Positions 34,139 through 42,989 of a stretch of DNA of 64,000 bases are shown one piece after another; within the stretch, counting starts at the first letter, position 1, and the number at the start of each line of letters is the position of its first letter. This stretch comes from Runella zeae DSM 19591 (GTDB lineage: Bacteria > Bacteroidota > Bacteroidia > Cytophagales > Spirosomataceae), in the NCBI RefSeq assembly GCF_000423565.1, contig NZ_AUIF01000011.1:275984-339983 (forward strand). The letters are read 5' to 3'. Made by a program: the position numbers and the translations under genes. The notes below the pieces were generated by a model. The model did not search any database. It saw nothing but the letters and a program-made list of their open reading frames with translations, and was not told where the DNA came from.

Positions 34139-35218
34139 ATGAAAAACCTTTTACCAATACTCCAAAACATCGCTCAACACCTACCTGACCAACTTACCGA
34201 TGCGGATAAAGAAACCTTGGAGAATATATACCAAAACTCTCTCCAAGACCTTGACCATCCAGAAGCCATGTTTGGTTTTGTACTAGCCAAAGCGATGCGT
34301 CAGCATTTATCAGGTGGACAGTCCAACGAACATATTTATCTTCAAAAATTTGAAATACCCCAAATTCGATTGTTCGAGTTATTGATTCAGCAATTGCCCC
34401 TTGCTTCGCTTACCCAAACTTGCGCTAATGCGCTTTTGATTCAGAGTTTGACAAGATTTGAGAATCCCGTATTAATGGATATTGGTATTGGCACTGGAAT
34501 GCAGATAGTGAATATGTTGCAGAAGTTGGCAAAACAGCCTGATAGTCAGATAAAACAATTGACAGTGGTAGGGGTAGAACCCTTTGCGGAGGCGCTTCAA
34601 ACCGCCCAACACAATCTCACAAATCTATTACTTCCTTTTGAGGTAAATTTTGTTTCTCATCTGGCTTTGATTGAAAATATGAGCTTTGCCGAAATAGAGA
34701 GGCTATTGCCAACACATTATGATACTTTGGTAATCAATGCCTCATTTGCGTTGCATCATATACAAAAAGCGGCCGACCGCGAAAAAGTTTTTAGTTATAT
34801 TCATAAGCTTTCGCCGCAGGTTTTTCTATTGTCAGAGCCCGTCTCTGATCATTTTGAACCTCATTATGGTACTCGTTTTCGCAATGCAGCACTTCATTAT
34901 GGGTTAGTTTTTGAAGTGATAGATACATTGGAAATTACCCCTAAAGAAAAAGCAGCCCTAAAACTTTTTTTTAGTCGGGAGATAGATGATGTATTGGGAC
35001 AAACCGAATCACTCAGAGTAGAAAAACAATACGCAACTTCGCAGTGGCTTCAACTTTTCAAACAAACGGGATTTGTGCTCCAAAAACCTCTTCAATCGTT
35101 TGAAACTCAAGAGATACAGGGAGTAGTATTGAAAGTAGATTTACCTGAACATTATGCCGTGGTTTTCAAAAATGAAGAAATAACCAATGTATTTTACACC
35201 AAACCATTTCAACCCTAA
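34139..35218 (+). CDS. Bacterial GRAS-domain protein (methyltransferase-like)
   Basis: A 359-residue protein with the pattern of the GRAS family, best known from plant regulators such as DELLA and SCARECROW and described in few bacteria. A Rossmann methyltransferase-like core is seen: VLMDIGIGTGMQIVNML (111-127) matches VHIID, VINASFALHHI the second leucine-rich part, RFRNAALHYGLVFEVID the PFYRE-like part, and RVEKQYATSQWLQLFKQTGF near 295-313 the SAW-like end. The ATG at 34139 lies beyond the upstream terminator; the longer frame from 34070 runs through it. It precedes a phosphotriesterase-like gene by 9 bases, so they may act together. Bacterial members are thought to bind SAM and modify small molecules. 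Confidence 0.75.
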   Translation: MKNLLPILQNIAQHLPDQLTDADKETLENIYQNSLQDLDHPEAMFGFVLAKAMRQHLSGGQSNEHIYLQKFEIPQIRLFELLIQQLPLASLTQTCANALLIQSLTRFENPVLMDIGIGTGMQIVNMLQKLAKQPDSQIKQLTVVGVEPFAEALQTAQHNLTNLLLPFEVNFVSHLALIENMSFAEIERLLPTHYDTLVINASFALHHIQKAADREKVFSYIHKLSPQVFLLSEPVSDHFEPHYGTRFRNAALHYGLVFEVIDTLEITPKEKAALKLFFSREIDDVLGQTESLRVEKQYATSQWLQLFKQTGFVLQKPLQSFETQEIQGVVLKVDLPEHYAVVFKNEEITNVFYTKPFQP

Positions 35219-35227
35219 ACTTTTGCT

Positions 35228-36223
35228 ATGATTTCCCGTCGCCAATTTTTACTTGCTACTTCTCTCGTGCCTTTTCTACAAAAAGAAAGGCAAATCATGA
35301 CTATCAACGGGGCAATGAGTACTAAACAAATGGGAAAAACACTTATCCATGAGCATTTGTTAGTAGATTTTATTGGTGCCGACCAAATCCACTCAGGACG
35401 ATGGAATCGGAAAGAAGTATTGGAGGTGGTATTGCCGTATCTATTGGAAGTAAAGAAACAAGGCGTAAAAACACTCTTTGATTGTACTCCTGCATTTTTG
35501 GGAAGAGATGTAGTTTTACTACAACAAGCAGCTCAGGCAAGCGGCCTTCAAATCCTAACAAATACAGGATACTATGGAGCCGTGGATAATAAATATTTGC
35601 CAAAATGGGCATTTGAAGAAACCGCCGAGCAGTTGGCCGCACGATGGTGCGCCGAATTTGAAAAAGGAATAGAAGGAACTACCGTAAAACCAGGTTTTAT
35701 AAAAATAGGCGTAAATCCTGCCCCCCTTTCCGACCTTCATCGAAAGCTTATACAAGCAGCGGGGCTTACTCATCTCAAAACAGGCCTGACTATTTGTTCA
35801 CATACTGGGCCGGCGGTAGCGGCATTTGAAGAAATACAACAACTACAACGGCTAGGAGTGCATCTCAGCGCTTTTGTGTGGGTACATGCCCAAAATGAAA
35901 CAAACAAAAATTTTTATACCAAAGCTGCTCAAATGGGAGCTTGGGTAAGCTTAGATGGCATAGGATGGGGTGATTGGGAAAAATATGCTACATGGCTTGA
36001 TTTGCTCAAATCCAACAAACTCTTGCATAAAGTGCTGATTTCGCATGATGCGGGTTGGTATAAGCCGGGAGAGGAAAGGGGCGGAGAGTTTGTGGGTTAT
36101 ACCACAATTTTTGAGAAATTATTTCCGATACTTAAGACAAAGGGATTTGGCAATGATGATTTTGAGCAATTGTTGGTTCATAATCCCGCAGAAGCATTTA
36201 GCATAAGAGTAAGAAAAATATAA
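35228..36223 (+). CDS. Phosphotriesterase-family metal-dependent hydrolase
   Basis: A 331-residue TIM-barrel amidohydrolase of the phosphotriesterase-like group. The N-terminus (MISRRQFLLATSLVPF) looks like a twin-arginine export signal. Metal ligands: His41 and His43 (LIHEHLL), the probable carboxylated lysine in GFIKIGVNP, a histidine in ICSHTG and the catalytic aspartate in LISHDAGWY. Relatives hydrolyse lactones or phosphoesters; the native substrate is unknown. It begins 9 bases after the GRAS-domain gene, so it is likely in its operon. Confidence 0.87.
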   Translation: MISRRQFLLATSLVPFLQKERQIMTINGAMSTKQMGKTLIHEHLLVDFIGADQIHSGRWNRKEVLEVVLPYLLEVKKQGVKTLFDCTPAFLGRDVVLLQQAAQASGLQILTNTGYYGAVDNKYLPKWAFEETAEQLAARWCAEFEKGIEGTTVKPGFIKIGVNPAPLSDLHRKLIQAAGLTHLKTGLTICSHTGPAVAAFEEIQQLQRLGVHLSAFVWVHAQNETNKNFYTKAAQMGAWVSLDGIGWGDWEKYATWLDLLKSNKLLHKVLISHDAGWYKPGEERGGEFVGYTTIFEKLFPILKTKGFGNDDFEQLLVHNPAEAFSIRVRKI

Positions 36224-36289
36224 CAAAACTCAAATTCTTCCTCAAAAATCACCGTTTGACTACCGCTTTAACCACTGATAAAGACTTTA

Positions 36290-36320
36290 TTTGATTACTT
36301 GGTAATACATAGTACCTTTG
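36290..36320 (+). promoter_or_regulatory. Bacteroidota promoter for the PspC gene
   Basis: TTTG (36290-36293), 19-base spacer and TACCTTTG (36313-36320). The PspC start codon is 63 bases downstream. Confidence 0.7.
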
Positions 36321-36382
36321 AATCAACAATAACAGCCAAAGAAACAAAAACAGTCATTAAAACATTTTAAATACCTAAAGCC

Positions 36383-36619
36383 ATGACAACGAAACAATTG
36401 CATAGAATCCCTTCGGAAAGTAAAATAGGTGGTGTAGCCGCTGGTTTAGCCGATTATTTTGGGATAGATATTACTTTGATGCGTATTTTGTGGATAGCGT
36501 CTTTTTTCGCTTTTATTCACGTCCCTGTCATCATTATTTACCTTGTTTTTTGGGCTATCATGCCTAAAGGTACTCGCCAAAATACTACATCTAACGTAGT
36601 AGAAGTGCCTCAGAGTTAA
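36383..36619 (+). CDS. PspC-domain membrane protein
   Basis: A 78-residue protein made of one PspC domain: RIPSESKIGGVAAGLADYFGID is followed by a helix and a hydrophobic span (FFAFIHVPVIIIYLVFWAIMP). PspC proteins take part in envelope-stress sensing in Proteobacteria; in Bacteroidota small single-domain forms are common and of unclear function. The gene has its own promoter and a strong terminator, so it is monocistronic. Confidence 0.92.
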   Translation: MTTKQLHRIPSESKIGGVAAGLADYFGIDITLMRILWIASFFAFIHVPVIIIYLVFWAIMPKGTRQNTTSNVVEVPQS

Positions 36620-36622
36620 AAG

Positions 36623-36673
36623 AAGAATCAATAAAAAAAGCCGAGCATTGCTCGGCTTTTTTTATTGATTCTT
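36623..36673. terminator. Strong bidirectional terminator
   Basis: A perfect 24-base inverted repeat with an ATT loop: the GC core GCCGAGC (36640-36646)/GCTCGGC (36650-36656) is flanked by A and T runs on both sides. It serves PspC on + and the convergent esterase on -, whose stop codon lies inside it. Confidence 0.92.
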
Positions 36674-37954
36674 TAGTTTATTAACAAGCCATCCGGTCAT
36701 TCGTTCGTGCTGCTCAGGATAAGTCCAGTGACCTGTTTCGAGAGCTAAGTACAAATCTTTGGGTGCTGAAATCACATTGTAAGCCGCATACATAGAAGTA
36801 GGAGGGCAGGTTTCATCGTTGAAACCCCACGAGTAATACCCAGGTACTTTTAGTCTACGGGCAAAATTAACAACATCATAATAGCCAAGCGTGGTGATTT
36901 TTTCTGGTTTATTGTTGTAGGCGAGTGCGTTTTTGTCAAAATAATGAGGCCATCCACCCGCTCTTCCTTTCAAATAGCCAGTTACATCCGACAAAGCTGG
37001 ATAAAAAGCACCGAGCCATTTGACACGGCTATCAAGCGCTGCCGTAATGATAGACAAAGCACCTCCTTGGCTACCGCCTGTTACGGCGAGATTAGTACCA
37101 TCAAATTGGGGCAAACTCGTCAAGAAATCATTAGCCCGAACACAACCAAGATAGACGCGTTTGTAGTAAAAACGATCACGGTCATCAGAACCGTAGTTCA
37201 TATAGCCATTAAAAGCACCTGCTCCCAAATCTAGATAAACTGAGGGATCCATTGTAACAGGAATGCCATGAATCCCGATTTGTAACGTAATGATTCCTTT
37301 GGTAGCATTTGCAATGTCTCCCGCATACGCCCGTACCCCCGCGCCAGGAACGTGCAAAAGTGCAGGGTATTTACCTTCTTTTTTTGGAACACACAAAATA
37401 CCATACACCCGTGCTCCCATCCGAAAGTTTTGCAAATTGAGGTGATAGACATTCACCGTTTCGGTACATCGTTCGGGAAGTAGGGTCATTTTAGCATCCA
37501 TGGGGATTTTGGCTAAATCTGCCTTAGCGGTTTCCCAAAAAGTATCAAAATCCGCAGGATTTTCAACAGTAGGCTTGATAGTGAGAGGCTCAAAACCAGC
37601 CGTTGCTAGATTTTTGTATTCTTTACCGTCAATTTCTGCAATAGCAATACATCTTAAAAAACCACTTGTTTTCATCGTTCCCCCATCCAAAGTAATAGCA
37701 CCCGAAGGAAGTGTAATGGTTTCCTTTTTGGTAGGTTCCATTTTTTCGGGCCCAATTTCATAACGGATGCGCGCATTTTTGACCAAGTTACCATTTTGAA
37801 GAACCGAAATCGTAAACTTGACATTTTCTCCAGCTTTGTAAGTCCAGTCAAAATGGTCGGGAGCTACTACTACTTTATAGAGTTTTTCGGCAGGCTGTGC
37901 CCAAACGGTAAAGACACTGAGAAGGTAAATAAACAATAAACTGACTCTCTTCAT
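36662..37954 (-). CDS. Acetylxylan-esterase-like alpha/beta hydrolase, secreted
   Basis: A protein of about 430 residues of the AXE1/cephalosporin-C deacetylase family (carbohydrate esterase family 7-like). ATG at 37954 gives a signal peptide (MKRVSLLFIYLLSVFTVWAQ); the open frame extends 33 codons upstream without a reason to use it. An N-terminal beta domain (about 25-115) precedes the hydrolase, with GGSQGGAL holding the nucleophile serine, NDETCPP near the acid, and ETGHWTYPEQ holding the histidine. It likely removes acetyl groups from plant polysaccharides. Confidence 0.9.
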   Translation of the reverse strand: MKRVSLLFIYLLSVFTVWAQPAEKLYKVVVAPDHFDWTYKAGENVKFTISVLQNGNLVKNARIRYEIGPEKMEPTKKETITLPSGAITLDGGTMKTSGFLRCIAIAEIDGKEYKNLATAGFEPLTIKPTVENPADFDTFWETAKADLAKIPMDAKMTLLPERCTETVNVYHLNLQNFRMGARVYGILCVPKKEGKYPALLHVPGAGVRAYAGDIANATKGIITLQIGIHGIPVTMDPSVYLDLGAGAFNGYMNYGSDDRDRFYYKRVYLGCVRANDFLTSLPQFDGTNLAVTGGSQGGALSIITAALDSRVKWLGAFYPALSDVTGYLKGRAGGWPHYFDKNALAYNNKPEKITTLGYYDVVNFARRLKVPGYYSWGFNDETCPPTSMYAAYNVISAPKDLYLALETGHWTYPEQHERMTGWLVNKLKNQ

Positions 37955-38074
37955 GGGATATAGTATAAAGAAGTAAAAGATTAAGGAGCTGATAAACATA
38001 ACCAAAAGACAAGGCCTCCACTTTTCTAAGCACAATTTGTACATTTGTCGCATTAAACCTAAAAAAGAGTAACC

Positions 38075-39121
38075 TTGTCTTCTTCATCTATACGTATTGT
38101 GGTACTGCCTGATGCTGGTGCCGAAAACCCTTTTCAGTATGAGATGGTAAATTTTCTGAGGCAAAACCAAATGGAGGTGATTATTGGTAAAAAACACGCC
38201 TTGGGAAGTACATATCAAGCCCTCAAACAGCACAAGCCTACGTTTTTGTACTATGATTGGGTACATAGTTTTATTATCGGAAAAAGCTTAGGCTGGTCGT
38301 TTTTAAAATCCTTGATTTTTGTGGTAGAGATTCTCATTGCTAAAAATATTTATAAAGTAAAGATTGTACACACGCTTCATAATCTTCAAAACCATGCGGG
38401 AATTTGGCTGGGCTTAGAACGAAAGATATATGGTTTTTTTCTTAGACAATGTAATCATATCAGAGTGTACTCAGAAGAGGTAAAACGCCAAGCCATCTCT
38501 AAATTTGGGCTAAAAGAGCAGCGAGTATCAGTGATTCAAGATGTGCCGTATCATTATTATTATCCCAACGTAGTAGATAAACAAACGAGTCGTAAAAAGC
38601 TTGGTATTGAAGAAGATAAGTTTGTGTATTTGTTTTTTGGAGAACTTAAGCCCTATAAAGGAATAAATGATTTATTAACAGCGCATGGGGAGTTAGAAGA
38701 ATCAAAAAATTGTCTTATAATTGCAGGGAAAAGTTACGATACCCAATACTGGGAACAACTAACAGCAAAAGCGAAAGATAACACTACCATCCAATGGTTT
38801 CATCGTTTCATTGAGAAAGAAGAAGTACAGTTTTTTTTCAATGCTGCCGATGTAGTGGTTTTGCCCTTCAAGCGAATCGACCATTCGGGTTCTATTGACC
38901 TAGCGATGTCTTTTAGTAAGCCCATTGTAACTTTGCGGACCAACGCCACGGAACGTTTATTGGGTCACCAATTACCATTACTTTTTGATAATCACCGTTA
39001 TTCCTTAAAAAACTGCCTCCAAATTGCGAGAGAGAGCGATTTGAAGGCAATAGGAAGACGAAACTTTGAAATAGCTGATACCACAAATTATCAAGACCTT
39101 GTGAAGTTGTTTAAGCGGTAG
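38075..39121 (+). CDS. Glycosyltransferase family 4-like
   Basis: A 348-residue GT-B fold glycosyltransferase. The N-terminal domain (RIVVLPDAGAENPF, VKIVHTLHNLQNH) binds the acceptor, and the C-terminal domain (YLFFGELKPYKGINDLL, FNAADVVVLPFKRIDHSGSI) binds a sugar nucleotide. The start is TTG at 38075 (then Ser-Ser-Ser-Ser-Ile-Arg); no ATG is available before the domain begins. A TACATTTG -7 element at 38040-38047 supports this start. It opens a polysaccharide cluster that runs to 42387. Confidence 0.85.
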   Translation: MSSSSIRIVVLPDAGAENPFQYEMVNFLRQNQMEVIIGKKHALGSTYQALKQHKPTFLYYDWVHSFIIGKSLGWSFLKSLIFVVEILIAKNIYKVKIVHTLHNLQNHAGIWLGLERKIYGFFLRQCNHIRVYSEEVKRQAISKFGLKEQRVSVIQDVPYHYYYPNVVDKQTSRKKLGIEEDKFVYLFFGELKPYKGINDLLTAHGELEESKNCLIIAGKSYDTQYWEQLTAKAKDNTTIQWFHRFIEKEEVQFFFNAADVVVLPFKRIDHSGSIDLAMSFSKPIVTLRTNATERLLGHQLPLLFDNHRYSLKNCLQIARESDLKAIGRRNFEIADTTNYQDLVKLFKR

Positions 39122-39228
39122 GGAAGGTGTTGTTGTTTGATGTCTGTTGCTGCTAAGCCACACCGATTTTGTTAGTTGCAAGCCACACCATCAAATGATG
39201 CTAAAGACACCCAATCGTATGTTTACAC

Positions 39229-39978
39229 ATGATACCCTACAATTACTTTGTCTTAGATCAGCTTCGCAGTATGCGGCTCCAAATGCGAAGCATTCCTTAT
39301 CGGTTAGGAAACAAGGTCGAATGTCCCATCTGTGGGAGCAAATACAAGGCTTTTATGCCATTTCGTTATCGGGTCAATGCTTATTGTCCGAGTTGTAAGT
39401 CTCTTGAGAGGCACCGTCTTGCTTACATTGCACTTAAGGAGAAGCTAGGTTTTTATGAAGCCGTTCCTAAAAAAGTACTTCATTTCGCCCCTGACATATG
39501 TTTGTATGAGAGTATAAGGTCGAGCCGCTATATAGACTATAGTACGGCCGACAACATGACTACATTCACGAGTAGTATTACGGTGCGCCCAGCTTATGTA
39601 ATGTCTATCGACGACATTAAGTTTGAAAATGCTACCTTTGATGTGGTGATAGCGATTGGAGTATTGGTGATGGTCGTTGACAATTCTAAAGCCCTTCAAG
39701 AGATACAAAGGGTACTCAAACCCGGCGGTTATGTGGTTTTACATGACCCTATTGATTACTCAAGAGCGCATTCATTTTCGGATAAAGATATTTCTGCCGA
39801 AGAAAGACAGACGCTGTATCATGGGCATGACCAAAGGTGGTATTATGGACAAGACTATGCGGACAGAATCAGAGCAGAAGGATTGGAAGTAGAGGAAATA
39901 ACCGCCCAAAATATTGACTATGAACGATATGGGGTTTCTCCAAATGAGAAAATCTATATTGCGACAAAGAAAAAATGA
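39229..39978 (+). CDS. Zinc-ribbon class I SAM methyltransferase
   Basis: A 249-residue protein with an N-terminal zinc ribbon (Cys32, Cys35, Cys53, Cys56: CPICG and YCPSC) and a SAM-dependent methyltransferase domain (KVLHFAPDICLYESI, YSTADN, FDVVIAIGVLVMVVD, EIQRVLKPGGYVVLHDP). It overlaps the next glycosyltransferase by the ATGA arrangement, so it is translated with it and may methylate a sugar or glycan of the cluster. SAM motif I is weak (no GxGxG), but the later motifs are clear. Confidence 0.82.
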   Translation: MIPYNYFVLDQLRSMRLQMRSIPYRLGNKVECPICGSKYKAFMPFRYRVNAYCPSCKSLERHRLAYIALKEKLGFYEAVPKKVLHFAPDICLYESIRSSRYIDYSTADNMTTFTSSITVRPAYVMSIDDIKFENATFDVVIAIGVLVMVVDNSKALQEIQRVLKPGGYVVLHDPIDYSRAHSFSDKDISAEERQTLYHGHDQRWYYGQDYADRIRAEGLEVEEITAQNIDYERYGVSPNEKIYIATKKK

Positions 39979-41108
39979 AGATTTTATTTTGTACAAATGC
40001 TTTTGAAAACGTAACCAATGGGCCGGTAAAGTTTGCCAATCTTATTTTGGAAATCAATGAGACTTTGCCGGCCCATGAAGTGAGAGTGCTGACGGAAGAT
40101 GTATCTGAAGAGCGCCTGACGACTTTGAAATACGTTTATAAAGTAAGACTCAATATTCCCCGAATTTTAAAACCAATTGGGCAAATTCTGAGGTGGTTTG
40201 TTTACTACAGCCACATAAAAGAGATTCAAAAAAGCTACGATTTTGATGTACTGGTATTCATCAATTCATTCAATGGGACATGGGCGAGTTTGATTTCGCC
40301 TAAGCCCACGGTAGGAATGATAAATGATGAAAAAAATATGCTCTCTACTTGGAGAAATTTCACTTTTAGTGCCTTATGGTTTAAAAGATTCTTGTTTAAG
40401 CAATTTGAACGCTTTTCTGCTCATCATCACCAACTTATCATTGCCAACTCTCAGTTTCTAAAAAAACGAATTGAGACTACTTACAAAGTGACCCCAGAGA
40501 AGGTCACAAAATTGTATAAGTCTATTGCGTTAGAGGAGGTTGAATTCAATCCTACCCGTGATTTTAAAGAGCCCATCAAAATTCTATTTGTCAAAGCAGA
40601 CTATTTAGTAGGCCAACTGCCACTTTTGGCCGAAGCCCTTAAACGCTTAGAGAAGTACCAATTTTTGTTGACAGTAATAGGGCCTGAACCCTGGTTTGAA
40701 GAGCATTTAAAGTCTTTTTTCTCCCAAATACTTCATGTAAAGTTAGAATATCTTGGCCCTCAGCCTCAAGAACGAGTCTATGCCTGCATGAGAAGTCATG
40801 ATATTTTTTGTGTGCCTTCTTACACAGAAGCGTTTGGGGTAGCAAATATTGAAGCATTAGCCCATGGAATTTCGGTCATTAGCACGTGGGTAGGGGGGAT
40901 TCCTGAGGTAATAGACAATGGTAAAAATGGCTGGCTCATAGAGCCTTCAAATGCTCAGGATTTGGCCAATGCTATTGAAGAATGTATTCAAAATCCTACG
41001 CTTCGCTTAGAGAAAGCTCAAAATGGTAGGAATTTTATTCGAAAGTTTTCTAAAGACGAAATGTTGCGCAACTTTGTAGAAATGCTCATGACTGTGGTAA
41101 AAGAATAG
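39975..41108 (+). CDS. Glycosyltransferase family 4
   Basis: A 377-residue GT-B glycosyltransferase. NAFENVTNGPVKFANLILE is the N-terminal acceptor region; the C-terminal domain carries RSHDIFCVPSYTEAFGVANI, the E(x7)E donor-binding segment, and GIPEVIDNGKNGWLIEP. The start overlaps the stop of the methyltransferase gene by four bases. It belongs to the polysaccharide cluster; the sugar transferred is unknown. Confidence 0.92.
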   Translation: MKILFCTNAFENVTNGPVKFANLILEINETLPAHEVRVLTEDVSEERLTTLKYVYKVRLNIPRILKPIGQILRWFVYYSHIKEIQKSYDFDVLVFINSFNGTWASLISPKPTVGMINDEKNMLSTWRNFTFSALWFKRFLFKQFERFSAHHHQLIIANSQFLKKRIETTYKVTPEKVTKLYKSIALEEVEFNPTRDFKEPIKILFVKADYLVGQLPLLAEALKRLEKYQFLLTVIGPEPWFEEHLKSFFSQILHVKLEYLGPQPQERVYACMRSHDIFCVPSYTEAFGVANIEALAHGISVISTWVGGIPEVIDNGKNGWLIEPSNAQDLANAIEECIQNPTLRLEKAQNGRNFIRKFSKDEMLRNFVEMLMTVVKE

Positions 41109-41133
41109 AGGAGTATCAAAAACAAAGAAAAGT

Positions 41134-42387
41134 ATGCAGTGGCGTAATGTTTTTAAAAATCAGCAACGGTGGGATTGGCACTTGGTCATGTTTTTTCTGA
41201 ATGTATTTGCGGTTGTGTATGGCTATGGACTGCGTGGAGAGGCTTTTCAGGCTGCAAAACTTTTGAGAGTGGGATTGGTAATAGCTTCATTAGGAAGCAT
41301 TCTGTGGTCTGGGCGCAATAAAAAATATTTATTTGACAGGCATAAAAGTTGGGTTCTATATACATTTTTGTTGCTATATTTTTTGGTGTCTCCCTTTAGT
41401 GTTGATTTTGTACGTAGTTTACAACGGCTCATTGCGTGGATTCCTTTTCTGATTTATATCAACTACTTTATTATTTATCTTTTTGAAAATTATTCAAAAG
41501 ATGAGGCAAAAATTAAATTGCTTCAAATTTTTAGCTTAGCCTATTTCTTCCCTGTGCTTATTATGCTAAGCAATGGTGTCGCTTTTCAAACCGAAAATGC
41601 TTATGGTCAGAGTATTAGTAATTATAAGACAAATGTTTTGAGCTGGGCATGTACGGTATTTGTTATACTAAGTTTTGATTTGTATACTAATTACAAGATG
41701 CCTACTTGGCTTAAGTATACCTTTTTTGCAACGGGGGTGGTTACGTTGTGGGCGATTGTTTTGATGGGTTCTCGAAGTAGTTATGCGAGTTTAGGGCTTT
41801 CGACGATGATAGTGATTTGGCGGAGCAAGATTAGTTCTATCTACCTAAAAGGAGCTATCGCAATTTGTATTGCAGGTTTTGCTTACTATATCATTACTAG
41901 CCCAAACTCAGTTGTAAATCTGCGTTCAGAGTACGCAACTATCCGAAATCAAAGAAAAGAGGTGCGGCTCGAATTAGCAGAACATGCCTTTCAAATTTTT
42001 GAAAACAATCCTAGTGTCTTTTTTACAGGTTTTGGTTTTGATAATTTTCAGGCGGGTTTGCAATATTATGGAGGTGTACAAACTGAATTAGCATCTCACA
42101 ATTCCTATTTAGAAATCCTTTTTTCGGGAGGAGGTATTACGTTTATTTTTTTTCTATGTTTTTTTGTTTTTAATGCTGTAATCAAATACTATAGGTTTGA
42201 TAGTCAGTATTTTATATTTATGCCACCTTTTTTGATTATTCCTTATTTTGAATCTAACCTCAATGCCGGGCAGTTTCTGTTTTTTCCGTGGATGACTTTT
42301 TTGTTTTATTACTTACACGCGTCTTCAAACCAATATACATTACAACAAAACGCGTACGAAGAGCCGTTGAAAGAAGCTCATAGATGA
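41134..42387 (+). CDS. O-antigen ligase/polymerase-like membrane protein
   Basis: A 417-residue protein with about ten to twelve hydrophobic spans and the Wzy_C signature region: a large loop with RKEVRLELAEHAFQIF and GFGFDNFQAGLQYYG, then LASHNSYLEILFSGGGI with the conserved histidine. Such proteins polymerise lipid-linked sugar repeats or ligate them to a carrier. It starts 25 bases after the glycosyltransferase and ends the polysaccharide cluster. No Wzx flippase gene is in view, so the rest of the pathway must lie elsewhere. Confidence 0.87.
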   Translation: MQWRNVFKNQQRWDWHLVMFFLNVFAVVYGYGLRGEAFQAAKLLRVGLVIASLGSILWSGRNKKYLFDRHKSWVLYTFLLLYFLVSPFSVDFVRSLQRLIAWIPFLIYINYFIIYLFENYSKDEAKIKLLQIFSLAYFFPVLIMLSNGVAFQTENAYGQSISNYKTNVLSWACTVFVILSFDLYTNYKMPTWLKYTFFATGVVTLWAIVLMGSRSSYASLGLSTMIVIWRSKISSIYLKGAIAICIAGFAYYIITSPNSVVNLRSEYATIRNQRKEVRLELAEHAFQIFENNPSVFFTGFGFDNFQAGLQYYGGVQTELASHNSYLEILFSGGGITFIFFLCFFVFNAVIKYYRFDSQYFIFMPPFLIIPYFESNLNAGQFLFFPWMTFLFYYLHASSNQYTLQQNAYEEPLKEAHR

Positions 42388-42415
42388 AGAATCAAACCAT
42401 GAGCTTCCTAGCCGA

Positions 42416-42760
42416 CTATTTCTTTTCTTCTGTGTTTTCTCCTCCAAACAAACCTTTGATAAAGCCTGTTGCTTTGTCGATAGCTTCGCTTGCTTCTTCT
42501 TTCAAATCCTCGAATTTTTCTTGAGCTTCAGCCGCTAATTCTTCGGCTTTTAATTTTGCTTCAGCTAGAGCTTCTCCTGCCTCGGCTTTGAGTTCGGCGG
42601 CTTTTGCGGAAGCTTCCGCTTTGATTTCTTCTACATCGATGCTCTGAAGTTTTTCGGTGATTTCACCTTTGATTTCTTCATACTTTTCTTGAGCCTCAGA
42701 GGCTAGTTCTTGGGCTTTTGCTTTAGCTTGCTCGGCTGCATTTTTCAATTGATCTTCCAT
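42416..42760 (-). CDS. Ala/Glu/Lys-rich helical repeat protein (LEA-like)
   Basis: A 114-residue, highly charged protein of low complexity made of imperfect 11-residue repeats (AKAKAQELASEAQEKYEEI, AEAKLKAEELAAEAQEKFED), forming an amphipathic helix as in LEA group 3 proteins, YtxH-like proteins or apolipoproteins. The end carries a short hydrophobic patch (ATGFIKGLFGG). There is no signal peptide. A role in desiccation or membrane protection is possible, but composition alone is weak evidence. Confidence 0.65.
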   Translation of the reverse strand: MEDQLKNAAEQAKAKAQELASEAQEKYEEIKGEITEKLQSIDVEEIKAEASAKAAELKAEAGEALAEAKLKAEELAAEAQEKFEDLKEEASEAIDKATGFIKGLFGGENTEEKK

Positions 42761-42908
42761 TGGTTTTAAGTATTTGAGCGGTTAATAAAAGTACTATCAC
42801 AAATTTAGACTAATACCAGTACGATTAGTAAGCAAATATGTATTTTAATTTTCGCCCATAAATGTATATTTGTATAAAGCTAAACTCAAGGACGATACGA
42901 GTATGTTT

Positions 42909-42939
42909 TTTGAATTTGTTTTGAGAATCAATACTTTTG
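42909..42939 (+). promoter_or_regulatory. Bacteroidota promoter for the alpha-oxoamine synthase gene
   Basis: TTTG (42909-42912), 19-base spacer and TACTTTTG (42932-42939), 50 bases before the GTG start. Confidence 0.65.
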
Positions 42940-42989
42940 CAAAAAAATTGTCTAAAAACTAGATTTAACCCTCAAAAAAGCAATATAAA

